Positions 7,612 to 16,240 are shown, numbered from the stretch's first letter. The stretch: DNA of 32,185 nt from Mucilaginibacter sp. (GCA_028288125.1 JAQBOH010000092.1:1-32185); one strand, 5' to 3'. The notes: a model not told the origin generated them from the letters alone. Numbers and translations: made by a program.

Positions 7612-8010
7612 ATGAAACGCTTAGTGATCCTCGTTTTTCTTGCCGTCTTATTCACGTTCAAAGCATCCGCACAAGCTACAATTGCCGCTAAAGATGCTGG
7701 AAAGCACATAGGTCAAACGGTTAAAATTTGCGATAAGGTATATAGCGGCAAATACATATCCGTATCAAATACAACTGTGCTTTATTTGGGCGGCGACTAT
7801 CCCAACCATGCCCTCACCGTTGTTATCAGCGGAGCCGGCAGAGGTAAATTTAAGGGCCGGCCGGAGGTTGATGACAAGGGCAAGGATTTTACAGTAACCG
7901 GTAAGTTAATTAATTACCAGGGGAAACCAGGGATAATGATCAGCCGGCCCGCCCAGCTTAAAGCGGTATTAATTGATAATAGCAGGCAACCTCTATTAAA
8001 GCTGCATTAA
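7612..8010 (+). CDS. Small secreted OB-fold-like protein, function unknown
   Basis: The 132-residue product starts at the ATG at 7612 (MKRLVILVFLAVLFTF), giving a clean signal peptide ending near KASAQA (about residue 20). An upstream in-frame ATG at 7591 would spoil it. The mature part, KDAGKHIGQTVKICDKVYSG through ISGAGRGKF to DFTVTGKLINYQGKPGIMISRPAQL, has the strand-rich layout and the closing 'G...YQGKPGIMI..P.QL' phrase seen in OB-fold proteins of the nucleic-acid-binding (YdeI/BOF-like) type. Export suggests a periplasmic role, but none can be named. It converges on the histidine kinase gene with a 45-base gap. Confidence 0.75.
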   Translation: MKRLVILVFLAVLFTFKASAQATIAAKDAGKHIGQTVKICDKVYSGKYISVSNTTVLYLGGDYPNHALTVVISGAGRGKFKGRPEVDDKGKDFTVTGKLINYQGKPGIMISRPAQLKAVLIDNSRQPLLKLH

Positions 8011-8055
8011 TTCAAACCATACGACTGGCGTAACGCGGATTTGGTTTTGATCGCT

Positions 8056-9114
8056 CTAAATTAATATTTCTTCTGGCTGCCGCATATGCTGCGTGACAAG
8101 GTTTCTATCCATTGGAATGGAAATATAGAATTTGCTTCCTTCATTCTCCCTGCTTTCCAGCCCTATCCGCCCGTAATTTAACGCGATGAAGTCTTTGCAT
8201 ATTTTCAATCCTAAACCAGGGCTCTTTTCTTTAAAAGGACTCAAAGTTGCGGGTGCATTAAAGAGGTGTGCCTGATCTTCCGCTTTTATGCCGATCCCGT
8301 TATCCATAACTACAATAGTCGCAAAGCCGTCCTTCATTGAGCCCGATAATGTAATACATCCCTTTTCGGGTGTAAATTTTATGGCGTTTGACACCAGGTT
8401 ACGTAAAACGATCGTGATCATCTCCTCGTCGGCGTATACGCTGATCGACGGCGAAATTTTGTTTATTACCGATAAGTTTTTTTGAGCAATAGCAGGTCGC
8501 AGGTTGCTTATAACAGTATCGGCCGCCCGGCTTACCTTAAATAACACGGGATAATAATTGAAGTCGTACAGCTGATTTTTTGACCATATCAGCAAATTGT
8601 CCAGTAATTCAAGCGTACTTAAGCTGGAGACCTTAAAAGCGGGTAGCAATACTTCAATTTCCCCTGTGGTTATATCACCTTCTTCCCAAAGATCCAGCAA
8701 GCCGATAACCTGGGATATGGGATTGCGCAAATCATGCGAAATTATCGATAAAATAGTATCCTTTACATTATTGCTGTTTTCCAGCCGGCGATTTTGTTCC
8801 TGTATCACCTTGTTTTTCGCTTTTACCTGCCGGTATAGCTGTTCCATAATAACAAGGCCCACACAAATGATGATCATACTGAATATTCCGACCGACAGGG
8901 ATGCGCGCTGATCCCTTATGATTGTTTGATCCTTCTCTTTTTCAATCTTTAATCTTTTGTCTTCCCCGGCATGTTTTGCCTGGTACAGGATAACTTCCCT
9001 GGTGTTACTTAAACTACCAGGCGTTTTGTTTTCGCCGCTGGCAAAACAAAAGGGGATGATGCTCAAAACCAGGATAAGCAACCCCTTTTGATATAGTTTA
9101 ATATTTACACACAT
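8056..9114 (-). CDS. Membrane sensor histidine kinase
   Basis: The 352-residue protein has two hydrophobic segments (about residues 10-25 and 73-92) flanking only about 48 extracytoplasmic residues. A short coiled linker (95-118) precedes HisKA with SIISHDLRNP, phospho-acceptor His127. The ATPase domain shows the N box (IVLRNLVSNAIKF), G1 (VVMDNGIGI) and G2 (SPGLGLKIC). It should autophosphorylate and pass phosphate to a receiver. The sensor region is much smaller than the TPR or 7TMR modules common in related Bacteroidota kinases, so it may sense membrane state or be a trimmed version. No response regulator is adjacent; the nearest is at 13184, about 4 kb away, and pairing is unproven. Confidence 0.9.
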   Translation of the reverse strand: MCVNIKLYQKGLLILVLSIIPFCFASGENKTPGSLSNTREVILYQAKHAGEDKRLKIEKEKDQTIIRDQRASLSVGIFSMIIICVGLVIMEQLYRQVKAKNKVIQEQNRRLENSNNVKDTILSIISHDLRNPISQVIGLLDLWEEGDITTGEIEVLLPAFKVSSLSTLELLDNLLIWSKNQLYDFNYYPVLFKVSRAADTVISNLRPAIAQKNLSVINKISPSISVYADEEMITIVLRNLVSNAIKFTPEKGCITLSGSMKDGFATIVVMDNGIGIKAEDQAHLFNAPATLSPFKEKSPGLGLKICKDFIALNYGRIGLESRENEGSKFYISIPMDRNLVTQHMRQPEEILI

Positions 9115-9192
9115 ATATAAGTTATACGGCTACATACGGAGAGTGTTGCGTATCCGATTGAATGCAGACCAATTAAATTCATGTACCACATT

Positions 9193-9214
9193 TAATTGCC
9201 GCAATCGGCAATTA
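9193..9214. repeat. Perfect 9-bp inverted repeat upstream of ku
   Basis: TAATTGCCG (9193-9201) and CGGCAATTA (9206-9214) are perfect inverted arms with a CAAT loop. The element sits in the 186-base space between the divergent kinase and ku genes and has no T-run. It may be an operator rather than a terminator. Confidence 0.4.
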
Positions 9215-9300
9215 GATTCGCGTTACCCGAAATCAGTTTTTATCTGGTTAAAACCCTTTTACCTTTTAAATGGTTATAGTAAAGCATTAATATTTTGGCT

Positions 9301-10068
9301 ATGAGATCTATCTGGAAGGGCTCACTCGGCTTTGGGCTGGTGAGCATACCTGTAAAATTATATTCGGCTGTGCAAACCAGCTCGCTTGATTTTGACATGC
9401 TGGATAGCCGCGACCACTCGCGTATACGTTATCAGCGCGTAAATGAGCATACCCATAAAGAAGTGCCGTACGATAAAATTGTGAAAGGGTACAAGCTGAA
9501 TGATGAATATGTGATAATGGATGAAAATGATTTTGCCGATGCCGCTCCCGAAAAAAGCAGGATAATTGAGATAGAGAGCTTTGTTGACATAGCCGATGTA
9601 AACCCGATGTACTATGAAACATCCTATTACGCCGAGCCCGATACAAAAAGTAATAAGGCCTATGCCCTTTTGATACAAGCGCTGGTTAAATCGAAAAAGG
9701 CCGGGCTGGCCAGGTTTGTATTACGCAGTACCGAAAGCCTTTGCATTGTGCACCCGGTTGAAAAAGTGCTGGTAATAACGCGCATCCGTTTTGCCCAGGA
9801 GATACGCAGTTCCGAAGATTTGAAAGTGCCTGATATTGAAGTTAGTAAAAAAGAGCTGGATATGGGGCTGGCCCTTATTAACCAGTATGCCGAACATTTT
9901 GATGTTTCGAAGTTTAAAGATGAATATAACGACGAACTGTTGAAGATCATTAAGGCCAAATCGCAAGGTAAACGTGCCACAGTTAAAAAACTTAAACCGC
10001 AAAAGGCTACAGGTGACGACCTGTACGAACAGCTGATGCAAAGCTTAGCGACTAAAAAGGGCGCCTGA
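9301..10068 (+). CDS. ku: Ku homologue, non-homologous end joining
   Basis: The 255-residue protein opens with MRSIWKGSLGFGLVSIPVKLYSAVQ, the signature start of bacterial Ku, and carries GLARFVLRSTESLCIVHP in the bridge region and FKDEYNDELLKIIKAK near residue 205. Bacterial Ku homodimers ring broken DNA ends and recruit LigD. The ATG at 9301 is chosen over an in-frame TTG two codons earlier because family members start at this point. A basic lysine-rich tail (about 215-235) matches the DNA-binding or LigD-recruiting extension. No LigD gene is in the window, so it must lie elsewhere if the pathway works. A putative stress gene of the DUF892 family follows on the same strand. Confidence 0.95.
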   Translation: MRSIWKGSLGFGLVSIPVKLYSAVQTSSLDFDMLDSRDHSRIRYQRVNEHTHKEVPYDKIVKGYKLNDEYVIMDENDFADAAPEKSRIIEIESFVDIADVNPMYYETSYYAEPDTKSNKAYALLIQALVKSKKAGLARFVLRSTESLCIVHPVEKVLVITRIRFAQEIRSSEDLKVPDIEVSKKELDMGLALINQYAEHFDVSKFKDEYNDELLKIIKAKSQGKRATVKKLKPQKATGDDLYEQLMQSLATKKGA

Positions 10069-10315
10069 AAGGTTAATAGCGTTTGACATTACGCATTACC
10101 ACCAATTATTTAATAAAAGAGACAAATAATATTTACTGAACGCATGGCTATCCCAATTGAGAATAAAACGAAACAGTTATTGGTTATTTAAGATATTGAT
10201 TCGTACGAGGTTAACCGAAAATGTTTTTTAAAATTATAAAAAATTAACCAGAACAAAACAAATTGGTATGGTTAATGTCCTTAACTGCGGTACAAACAAA
10301 ATAAATTATAACGTT

Positions 10316-10858
10316 ATGGAAACCAAAGTAAAAAGATCAGAACAAGCGACGGATTCGCAGGAGTCTGCATTGAACGAGTTATTCGTTGATGAATTAAAGG
10401 ACATTTATTGGGCCGAGCAGCATTTAGTTAAAGCTCTGCCGAAAATGGCAAAGGCGGCAACGTCTGACAAGCTGCGGACCGCGATTGAGGCCCACCTGGC
10501 GGAAACCGAAAACCATGTCACCCGTTTGGAAGGTGTTTTTGAATCAATCGATGAGAAGGCAGCGGCCAAAAAATGCGAAGCAATGGCCGGATTGATCAAA
10601 GAGGGTGACGAAATAGTAGCTGATACTGAAGAGGGCACTTATACCAGGGATATTGGTATTATATCTGCCGCTCAAAAGATTGAGCATTACGAAATGGCTT
10701 CATACGGTACGTTAAGAACCCTGGCAAATGTGCTGGGTTACAGGGAAGCCGCTCAACTTTTGGAGGCAACTTTAAAAGAGGAAAAAAATGCCGACAGCCT
10801 GCTTACCAAAATTGCGGAAAGCGGCGTTAACCAGTCGGGCGCACGGGAAAAAGAATAG
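10316..10858 (+). CDS. DUF892 / YciF-like ferritin-like protein
   Basis: The 180-residue product contains LNELFVDELKDIYWAEQHLVKALPKMAKAA (about residues 17-46), HLAETENHVTRLEGVFE (about 62-78) and AAQKIEHYEMASYGTLRTLAN. This is the four-helix-bundle pattern of the DUF892 (YciE/YciF) family, with metal-ligand-like Glu and His residues (E..H, E..HV, E..HYE). Family members are stress-induced and may bind iron, although enzymatic activity is not established. The ATG at 10316 is preferred over one at 10268, whose extra 16 residues precede the charged linker typical of the N-terminus. A strong bidirectional terminator follows 20 bases after the stop. Confidence 0.88.
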   Translation: METKVKRSEQATDSQESALNELFVDELKDIYWAEQHLVKALPKMAKAATSDKLRTAIEAHLAETENHVTRLEGVFESIDEKAAAKKCEAMAGLIKEGDEIVADTEEGTYTRDIGIISAAQKIEHYEMASYGTLRTLANVLGYREAAQLLEATLKEEKNADSLLTKIAESGVNQSGAREKE

Positions 10859-10878
10859 TTTTTTGCTGAAACAAAAGA

Positions 10879-10910
10879 GCCCGGCTTAATTGGTAAGCTG
10901 GGCCCTTTTT
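10879..10910. terminator. Bidirectional intrinsic terminator
   Basis: The stem GCCCGGCTT (10879-10887) pairs with AAGCTGGGC (10895-10903) through nine pairs including one G-U, with a 7-base loop. T-rich flanks run on both strands. It separates the convergent DUF892 gene and small membrane protein gene and can serve both. Confidence 0.85.
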
Positions 10911-10936
10911 ATTAGTCAATTTACGATGTTGCAGCG

Positions 10937-11092
10937 TTAAACTGCTGTAGGCCTGCGCAATAAGCCAAGTATTATCGCGATGATTGCAATAACCAGCAAT
11001 ATGTGAATTAATCCGCCTGCCGAAGCAAGAAAAAACCCAAATGCCCAACCTATTATAAGGATGACGGCAATGATATACAGTAGTGAGTTCAT
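10937..11092 (-). CDS. Lmo0937-type (DUF5670) small membrane protein
   Basis: A 51-residue frame from the ATG at 11090-11092 reads MNSLLYIIAVILIIGWAFGF, then ASAGGLIHILLVIAIIAIILGLLRRPTAV. Two hydrophobic helices separated by a glycine-rich turn with GGLIHILLVIAII match the lmo0937/DUF5670 family, found widely near stress genes in Bacteroidota and Firmicutes. Membrane location is clear; function is unknown. It lies tail to tail with the DUF892 gene across a shared terminator, consistent with two stress-response genes. It is short enough to be missed by standard length cut-offs. Confidence 0.82.
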   Translation of the reverse strand: MNSLLYIIAVILIIGWAFGFFLASAGGLIHILLVIAIIAIILGLLRRPTAV

Positions 11093-11186
11093 GATGATTT
11101 GTTTTAGTTAATGATTTATAGCTTATAAACAACAGCCTGCCGCCAATTGTTTTAATTTAAACAATAAATATTAACTAAAAATTAAA

Positions 11187-12986
11187 TCACAAATTCAACC
11201 ATTTCTTTTGTACCGCCAACTGCTGAGGACTAGCGCCGGGCAGCGGATCGATTTTGTATTTAACCCGTGTGTTTCTGAGAATAGTTACCGGTAAAGTTAG
11301 CGGCAGTCCGTCGCGGATAACCGAAACCGAAATTTTGTCGCCGGGCTTTTTGCCGTCAAGCATGGTACTAATGTCTGTTACCGGCACACCGTCTATCGCC
11401 GATAATTCATCATTTACATTGATACCGTCTATCCATCCGGCGCCGGCGCGTAAAACGGCGGTAACTATTTTTTTCCCGTTGTTGCTGACAAGCGCTATTC
11501 CCAAGCCAGGCTCATTGGTGGCAGCTAACTCATCAACCAGGCTATATCCTGCATAACCCAGGTACTTATTGTAATCGATGGCCGCCAAGCCATAAATGTA
11601 TTTCTTATAAAAGTCGTCCAGGTTTTTTCCGGCAAATTTTTCGAGGCCCTGTTTAAATTCAGTATCGGTATAACCCCGTCCTTTTTGCTTGTAATAAGTA
11701 TCATACATATATCTCATTACATCGTCCAATGATTTCTGTCCTTTTGTATCATTAATAATTTCAAGATCAAGCAGCATGCCTGCCACCGCGCCTTTATCGT
11801 AATAGGATATGTTTGTATTTACAGAATTTTCGTTTGGCCGGTATGCTTTTATCCAGGCGTCAAAACTGGCTTCGGCTAAAGGCTGAACTTTTATACCCGG
11901 CTGATTTTCGATCGTATTGATCTCGCCGGTGATCGCATTTAAATAGTTGTCAGGTGTGATCAGGTTTGTATGGCGCAATACCAGGTTTTGGTAATAGGCG
12001 GTAAAACCTTCGGCTATCCACAAATCGGTGGTGTAATTTTCGTTGTCGTAGTTAAATGGTCCCAAAGCGATGGGGCGCAAACGCTTTACATTCCACAGGT
12101 GGAAATGCTCATGAGCAACCAGCCCCAAAAAGTTGTGGTAACCCTGGTCGTTTTTATAATTGTCGCGCGAAGCGCCCAATACCGTTGAGCTTAAGTGCTC
12201 CAGGCCGCCGCCGCCCCTCGCGTAGTTGTGTACTATAAAAACGTAATGCTTATTGGGGTTCTCACCAAATATGGCCGTTTCCTGCTCCACGATTTTTGCC
12301 ATATCCTTTTTGAGCTTTTCCTTATCATAATTGCCGCCGCCGCACATAGCAACTTCGTATTTAACACCGGCGGCGTCAAATCCAAAAACGTCCTGGTTCC
12401 CAACTTCCACCGGCGAGTCAAATAAGATATCGTAATTGGGCGCCTGCCGGGTAAATGGGTCGTTATTAACCATTTCGAGGCTGGTTGAAACTTTGTCCCA
12501 TCCTTTGTAAGGAATAATATGAACGGTTGAAGGCTCGTGAAGCATTTTATCGGGATACATGAATGTTCCCGCGGAGGAAAGGAATCCATGTGCCGCGTCA
12601 ACAAAGCTGGTACGCACAGAGATCTCGAAACAGTAAACCTTGTATTTGACGGTTACAGCCGTGTGTCCCGCAGTTTGAATACGCCAGCAATTTTTGCTGA
12701 CCTTCGGAGCGGATAATGTTCCATTTTCTGCCGCCGCGCTGAATGATTCTACATTTTTGGCATATTCGCGCACCAGGTACGAACCGGGCGTCCATACCGG
12801 CATTTTTAGATCGAGAACAGTTTGATTCAGCCCAGAAATATGCATTTCGACATCGGCATAATGTGCCTGTGCTTCTGGAAACGAAACAGTATAAGATATT
12901 TTTACAGCGCCTGCTGCCTGGCTGATATCAGGATGCATAAAAAGAAGTGTTAAACAAAAAAAAGTAGTTTGCAGAAAGGGTTTCAT
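11187..12986 (-). CDS. M61-family glycyl aminopeptidase-like metallopeptidase with PDZ domain
   Basis: The 599-residue protein starts with a signal peptide (1-25). The N-terminal beta domain contains MPVWTPGSYLVREYAKNV (62-79), diagnostic of M61. The catalytic domain has GGGGLEHLSS (258-267), the zinc site HEHFH (H292, E293, H296) followed by LWNVKRLRP, and WIAEGFTAYY, in which Glu326 is the expected third ligand. A PDZ-like domain (about 490-565, GLGIALVSNNGKKIVTAVLRAGAGWIDGINVNDEL) ends the protein. M61 enzymes prefer N-terminal Gly or Ala substrates. Export implies periplasmic peptide processing. It is monocistronic and diverges from the response regulator gene. Confidence 0.94.
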   Translation of the reverse strand: MKPFLQTTFFCLTLLFMHPDISQAAGAVKISYTVSFPEAQAHYADVEMHISGLNQTVLDLKMPVWTPGSYLVREYAKNVESFSAAAENGTLSAPKVSKNCWRIQTAGHTAVTVKYKVYCFEISVRTSFVDAAHGFLSSAGTFMYPDKMLHEPSTVHIIPYKGWDKVSTSLEMVNNDPFTRQAPNYDILFDSPVEVGNQDVFGFDAAGVKYEVAMCGGGNYDKEKLKKDMAKIVEQETAIFGENPNKHYVFIVHNYARGGGGLEHLSSTVLGASRDNYKNDQGYHNFLGLVAHEHFHLWNVKRLRPIALGPFNYDNENYTTDLWIAEGFTAYYQNLVLRHTNLITPDNYLNAITGEINTIENQPGIKVQPLAEASFDAWIKAYRPNENSVNTNISYYDKGAVAGMLLDLEIINDTKGQKSLDDVMRYMYDTYYKQKGRGYTDTEFKQGLEKFAGKNLDDFYKKYIYGLAAIDYNKYLGYAGYSLVDELAATNEPGLGIALVSNNGKKIVTAVLRAGAGWIDGINVNDELSAIDGVPVTDISTMLDGKKPGDKISVSVIRDGLPLTLPVTILRNTRVKYKIDPLPGASPQQLAVQKKWLNL

Positions 12987-13168
12987 GCGGCAATTTATAA
13001 AATATTTTATTGCTGCCGGTCTCTGAATTTATTAAGTTAAGGTAGCGCCTCATTTACAACCGCTCCGGCTATATGTTTTGTATGGCCTTACTGTTGATAG
13101 TTGTTAACAATTAATTAATTATGTTGAATAAAAAAAACAACATTTTTTTTTAAATTGTTTTAAAAGGC

Positions 13169-13176
13169 TATTTTTG
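13169..13176 (+). promoter_or_regulatory. -7 promoter box very close to the response regulator start
   Basis: TATTTTTG matches TAnnTTTG exactly and ends only 7 bases before the ATG at 13184. If used, the transcript would be leaderless or nearly so. The -33 region is a T-rich tract rather than a clear TTTG. Confidence 0.4.
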
Positions 13177-13183
13177 AGGATAA

Positions 13184-13564
13184 ATGGTGGATTGCTTTAA
13201 AACCTGCTTATTGATTGACGACAATTATATTGATAATTTTGTCACGCGTAAGATTTTGGAGGTCAGTAAGTTTGCCGAAACCATTATTGTTGCCCGTTCG
13301 GCCAATGAGGCGATCAATTCCCTGCGCGACGGAACAGTGAAGCCTGATGTCATCTTTTTGGACGTACGCATGCCTTTGATGAGTGGATTTGAATTTTTAG
13401 AGGCTTACGACAAAATCAATATCAATAAACAGGATATAAAAATATTCATGCTGTCCTCGTCGCTTGATCCATTGGATATAAGGCGGTCGATGGATAATAA
13501 ATATATCACGCAATTTCTGCATAAACCTCTTACTCAAAAAGCCCTCGAAGCGCTTTGTCAATGA
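13184..13564 (+). CDS. Single-domain response regulator
   Basis: The 126-residue protein is one receiver domain with no output domain. It has the acidic pair Asp12-Asp13 (LLIDDNYID), phospho-acceptor Asp60 (VIFLDVRMP), the switch Ser91 (FMLSSS) and Lys114 (LHKPLT), so every phosphorylation residue is present. Such proteins work by protein-protein contact or as phosphorelay intermediates. Its stop TGA overlaps the ATG of the next gene in an ATGA arrangement, so the receiver and a GlcNAc-kinase-like ATPase are made together. The cognate kinase is not adjacent; the kinase at 8056-9114 is only a candidate. Confidence 0.92.
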   Translation: MVDCFKTCLLIDDNYIDNFVTRKILEVSKFAETIIVARSANEAINSLRDGTVKPDVIFLDVRMPLMSGFEFLEAYDKININKQDIKIFMLSSSLDPLDIRRSMDNKYITQFLHKPLTQKALEALCQ

Positions 13565-14418
13565 TCTTAGTGGCTGATAGCGGGTCGTCAAAGACAGACT
13601 GGTTGCTGGCTCTTCCGGAAAATAAGACGCAGCAATTCAGAACATCCGGGCTCAACCCTTACTTTTTATCCGAAAAAGAGATCGTTAAAATATTACAGGA
13701 CCAGGTGCCTGACCTGATAGCATATGCCGCCGATATAAAAGAGATTTATTTTTTCGGCGCCGGCGCCTCGAGCCCCGACCGGCACGAAATTGTTTCGAAC
13801 GCCCTGAGCCAGTTATTTACAAAATCGTATATAAGCGTCGACAGCGATCTGCTGGGTTCGGCTTACGCCACTTGCGGGCACGAAAAGGGCCTTTGCTGCG
13901 TGTTGGGAACCGGCTCAAACATTTCATTTTTCGATGGGGAAGACATTCACGACGGCCAGCACGGCCTGGGCTTTGTTTTGGGTGACGAAGGAGGGGGAAC
14001 CTGGTTTGGTAAGTCGCTGGTAACCGATTTCTTGTACGGCAACATGCCTAAGGAAATAAGCGAAAAGTTCGATGAGAAATATCACCTGGATAAAGAAATA
14101 GTCATCAGGCATGTTTATCAAACATCCAATGCCAACACTTACCTGGCCTCATTCAGTAAATTTTTAAGCGACGTGCGCGAATCAACCTATGCGCAAAGCT
14201 TGCTGCGAACAGGCTTGCTGGAATTTATCGAAACCAATATTAAATCGTATCCCGAATACCATAACTATAAATGCAACTTTGTTGGATCGATTGCCTACGT
14301 TTTTACGGATGAGCTGAAAACGGTTTGCAAGGAAAACGGTATTCATATCGGTAAGGTCATTCAGCAGCCGATATACGATTTACTGAAGTTTATATTGAAC
14401 AGGGACGGAGAGGAATGA
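13561..14418 (+). CDS. BadF/BadG-type ATPase, N-acetylglucosamine kinase-like
   Basis: The 285-residue protein has the ASKHA kinase motifs: phosphate-1 DSGSSKTDW (6-14), a central Asp96 in SVDSDLLGSA, phosphate-2 LGTGSN (115-120) and LGDEGGGTWFGK (140-151). This pattern fits eukaryotic-type GlcNAc kinases and the bacterial MurK/NagK-like group, which phosphorylate amino sugars salvaged from cell wall or chitin. The start is the ATG at 13561, overlapping the preceding TGA; an in-frame TTG two codons earlier is less likely. It is cytoplasmic. Translational coupling to a receiver protein is unusual and suggests regulation of the kinase or shared signalling. The exact sugar is not determined. Confidence 0.85.
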   Translation: MILVADSGSSKTDWLLALPENKTQQFRTSGLNPYFLSEKEIVKILQDQVPDLIAYAADIKEIYFFGAGASSPDRHEIVSNALSQLFTKSYISVDSDLLGSAYATCGHEKGLCCVLGTGSNISFFDGEDIHDGQHGLGFVLGDEGGGTWFGKSLVTDFLYGNMPKEISEKFDEKYHLDKEIVIRHVYQTSNANTYLASFSKFLSDVRESTYAQSLLRTGLLEFIETNIKSYPEYHNYKCNFVGSIAYVFTDELKTVCKENGIHIGKVIQQPIYDLLKFILNRDGEE

Positions 14419-14500
14419 TTTCGGATTTTCGTTGTTAATGTTTTTTTAAGGCACTCAAGAGGGCTTCGCCGTTTCGGAATTTCGATTTCGGATTTTTTTG
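14418..14500. repeat. Junction repeat of TTTCGGAT words
   Basis: ATTTCGGATTTTCG (14418-14431) and related words at 14471-14500 fill much of the 83-base gap between convergent stop codons. The first copy overlaps the stop codon of the sugar kinase gene, and the second ends two bases before the lnt stop. Confidence 0.55.
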
Positions 14501-14501
14501 T

Positions 14502-16115
14502 TTATCGGATTTTAATCATTTTAAACCCAATAAAAACCATCCCCAATAACGCCAGCATGCTTCCAGTTTTAGCCAGGTAATCGCCATAGCGGACATAAAA
14601 AGTAACATCAGAATTTAAATTAATGTCCTGTTTTATCGCTGTTTTAACCCACCATTTGGTTGACTGCACTACGTCGCCACGCTGGTTGATGAACGCGGAG
14701 ATGCCAGTATTTGCCGAGCGGCAGACCCACCTGCGGGTCTCGATGGCGCGCAGCTTCGCGTAATCCAGGTGCTGGTCCTTACCGGGGGTGTTTTCCCACC
14801 AGCCATCATTGGTGATAATGGCAATAAATTGCGAGCCCTTGCGAACCGATTCCGCTATCCAACCGCCCCAGATAGATTCGTAGCAAATAGCAGGGCTGGC
14901 GCCAATGCCGCTTTGCGAATAAAAAACACCCGGCTCTTTTTGACTGCCATAGGCACCCGTGGCACCGCCCAAATGTTCAAAAACCGGTTTTAAAAACGAT
15001 AATTCATTTTCGAACGGCATTGATTCGGCCCCGGGTACCAATTTAGATTTATGGTAAAATTGCACATTAGGCGAGTTCTCGATATTGACGGCTGCATTAT
15101 AGTCGTCAAAAAACTGATTTCCATGCGGGCCGTAAGGCCGGGCGGTTTCAGAAGCACGGTTATTGTATATTTTAAACGTCTCGGCGCCGGTAAGCAAGTT
15201 GCCATTTTTGTATTTGCTTAAAAAGTGCCGTGCCTTTAAAAAATAAGTGTTGGTACGAATATTATCCTCATCCAGCGGGTCCGGCAGGGCGGTTTCGGGC
15301 CATAAAAAGAACTCGGTATTGGCTTGGCCAAGCGAATCGGACAAATGGGTTAAAATATTGAGCTGAGTCTTTGCTGGCATGGACGATTCTTTCACGTAGG
15401 GGTCGATATTGGGCTGCACAACCACAATGTTGGATGGGTTTGACTGCTCCTTATAGCTGTAATACCGGTATAGCGAAAAACTCAATGGTAATATCAGCAC
15501 AATAACAAAGCTTGAGATCAGCTTTAGCTGCAGGCTCTTGTTTTTTGTACTTCTAAAATCATCATAGATCAAAAATGCCAGGATATTCAATACCCATATC
15601 CAAATGGTACCGCCGTATACGCCGGTATATTCATACCATTGCACCCACGGGTGTGCCACGGCGAAGCCGTTGCCGAGCGTCATCCACGGGAAGGCGAGTG
15701 GCCAGCTTTGATGCAGGTATTCGTAGGCTATCCAAAAACAAACCAATCCTGCCAAAGCAATACCGCGGCTGGTGATGAGTCTTAGTCTGAAATATAGCCA
15801 GCAAGCTGTAGCCATTAGCAGGGGGGCAAGGGAATAGGGTATCAGCGAAATAGGTAATGCCACTACCTCGCCTACTATTTTCAAGGCGTTGTACACCCAA
15901 AATATGCATAAGGTATTCCAGATAAAAAACCCAAGGAGGGTTATGCGAAATATTTTTTTGCCCTTTGATTTAGCATCCGACCGGATGATATTTTCGATAG
16001 CCACCAGCATCGGGGCCAACCCCACAAATAATAAAAATGTTGAATACGGCGTTGGCGGCCAGGCAGCCCAAAGCAGCAAACCGGAAAGAATGGATAAAAG
16101 AACGTTTTTTTTCAT
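14502..16115 (-). CDS. lnt: Apolipoprotein N-acyltransferase
   Basis: The 537-residue protein has an N-terminal half with several membrane helices (from MKKNVLLSILSGLLLWAAWPP to about residue 220) and a C-terminal nitrilase-like domain. Catalytic residues are visible: Glu274 in LWPETALP, Lys356 in YHKSKLVPGAE and Cys411 in AICYESIWGG. Lnt adds the third acyl chain to the N-terminal Cys of lipoproteins in the inner membrane. The ATG at 16113-16115 is preferred; a start six codons upstream would fall inside the 110-base palindromic element. It follows rsmI on the same strand with that element between them. Confidence 0.93.
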   Translation of the reverse strand: MKKNVLLSILSGLLLWAAWPPTPYSTFLLFVGLAPMLVAIENIIRSDAKSKGKKIFRITLLGFFIWNTLCIFWVYNALKIVGEVVALPISLIPYSLAPLLMATACWLYFRLRLITSRGIALAGLVCFWIAYEYLHQSWPLAFPWMTLGNGFAVAHPWVQWYEYTGVYGGTIWIWVLNILAFLIYDDFRSTKNKSLQLKLISSFVIVLILPLSFSLYRYYSYKEQSNPSNIVVVQPNIDPYVKESSMPAKTQLNILTHLSDSLGQANTEFFLWPETALPDPLDEDNIRTNTYFLKARHFLSKYKNGNLLTGAETFKIYNNRASETARPYGPHGNQFFDDYNAAVNIENSPNVQFYHKSKLVPGAESMPFENELSFLKPVFEHLGGATGAYGSQKEPGVFYSQSGIGASPAICYESIWGGWIAESVRKGSQFIAIITNDGWWENTPGKDQHLDYAKLRAIETRRWVCRSANTGISAFINQRGDVVQSTKWWVKTAIKQDINLNSDVTFYVRYGDYLAKTGSMLALLGMVFIGFKMIKIR

Positions 16116-16127
16116 GTGATAATTTCT

Positions 16128-16237
16128 TGTCATTGCGAGCGATAGCGCGGCAATCGCGAACTATGCATGTCCGTTTGCGCGACTACGGGATTGCTTCGTC
16201 GCTGCCAATCCCCGCCTGCACGCTCCTCGCAATGACA
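16128..16237. repeat. 110-bp MITE-like palindromic element
   Basis: The ends TGTCATTGCGAG (16128-16139) and CTCGCAATGACA (16226-16237) are perfect 12-bp inverted repeats. The interior carries GCAATCGCG and GGATTGCTTCGTCGCT words, also partly complementary. The element fills the rsmI-lnt gap almost exactly: 3 bases after the rsmI stop and 12 before the lnt ATG. No coding capacity or duplicated target site is obvious. Similar 'TCATTGCGAG...CTCGCAATGA' elements are common in bacterial genomes as I recall, which was not searched. Confidence 0.7.
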
Positions 16238-16240
16238 CTG

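Noticed and set aside
8056..13564. Histidine kinase and response regulator as a cognate pair
   Set aside because: They are about 4 kb apart on opposite strands with unrelated genes between, so pairing has no positional support.
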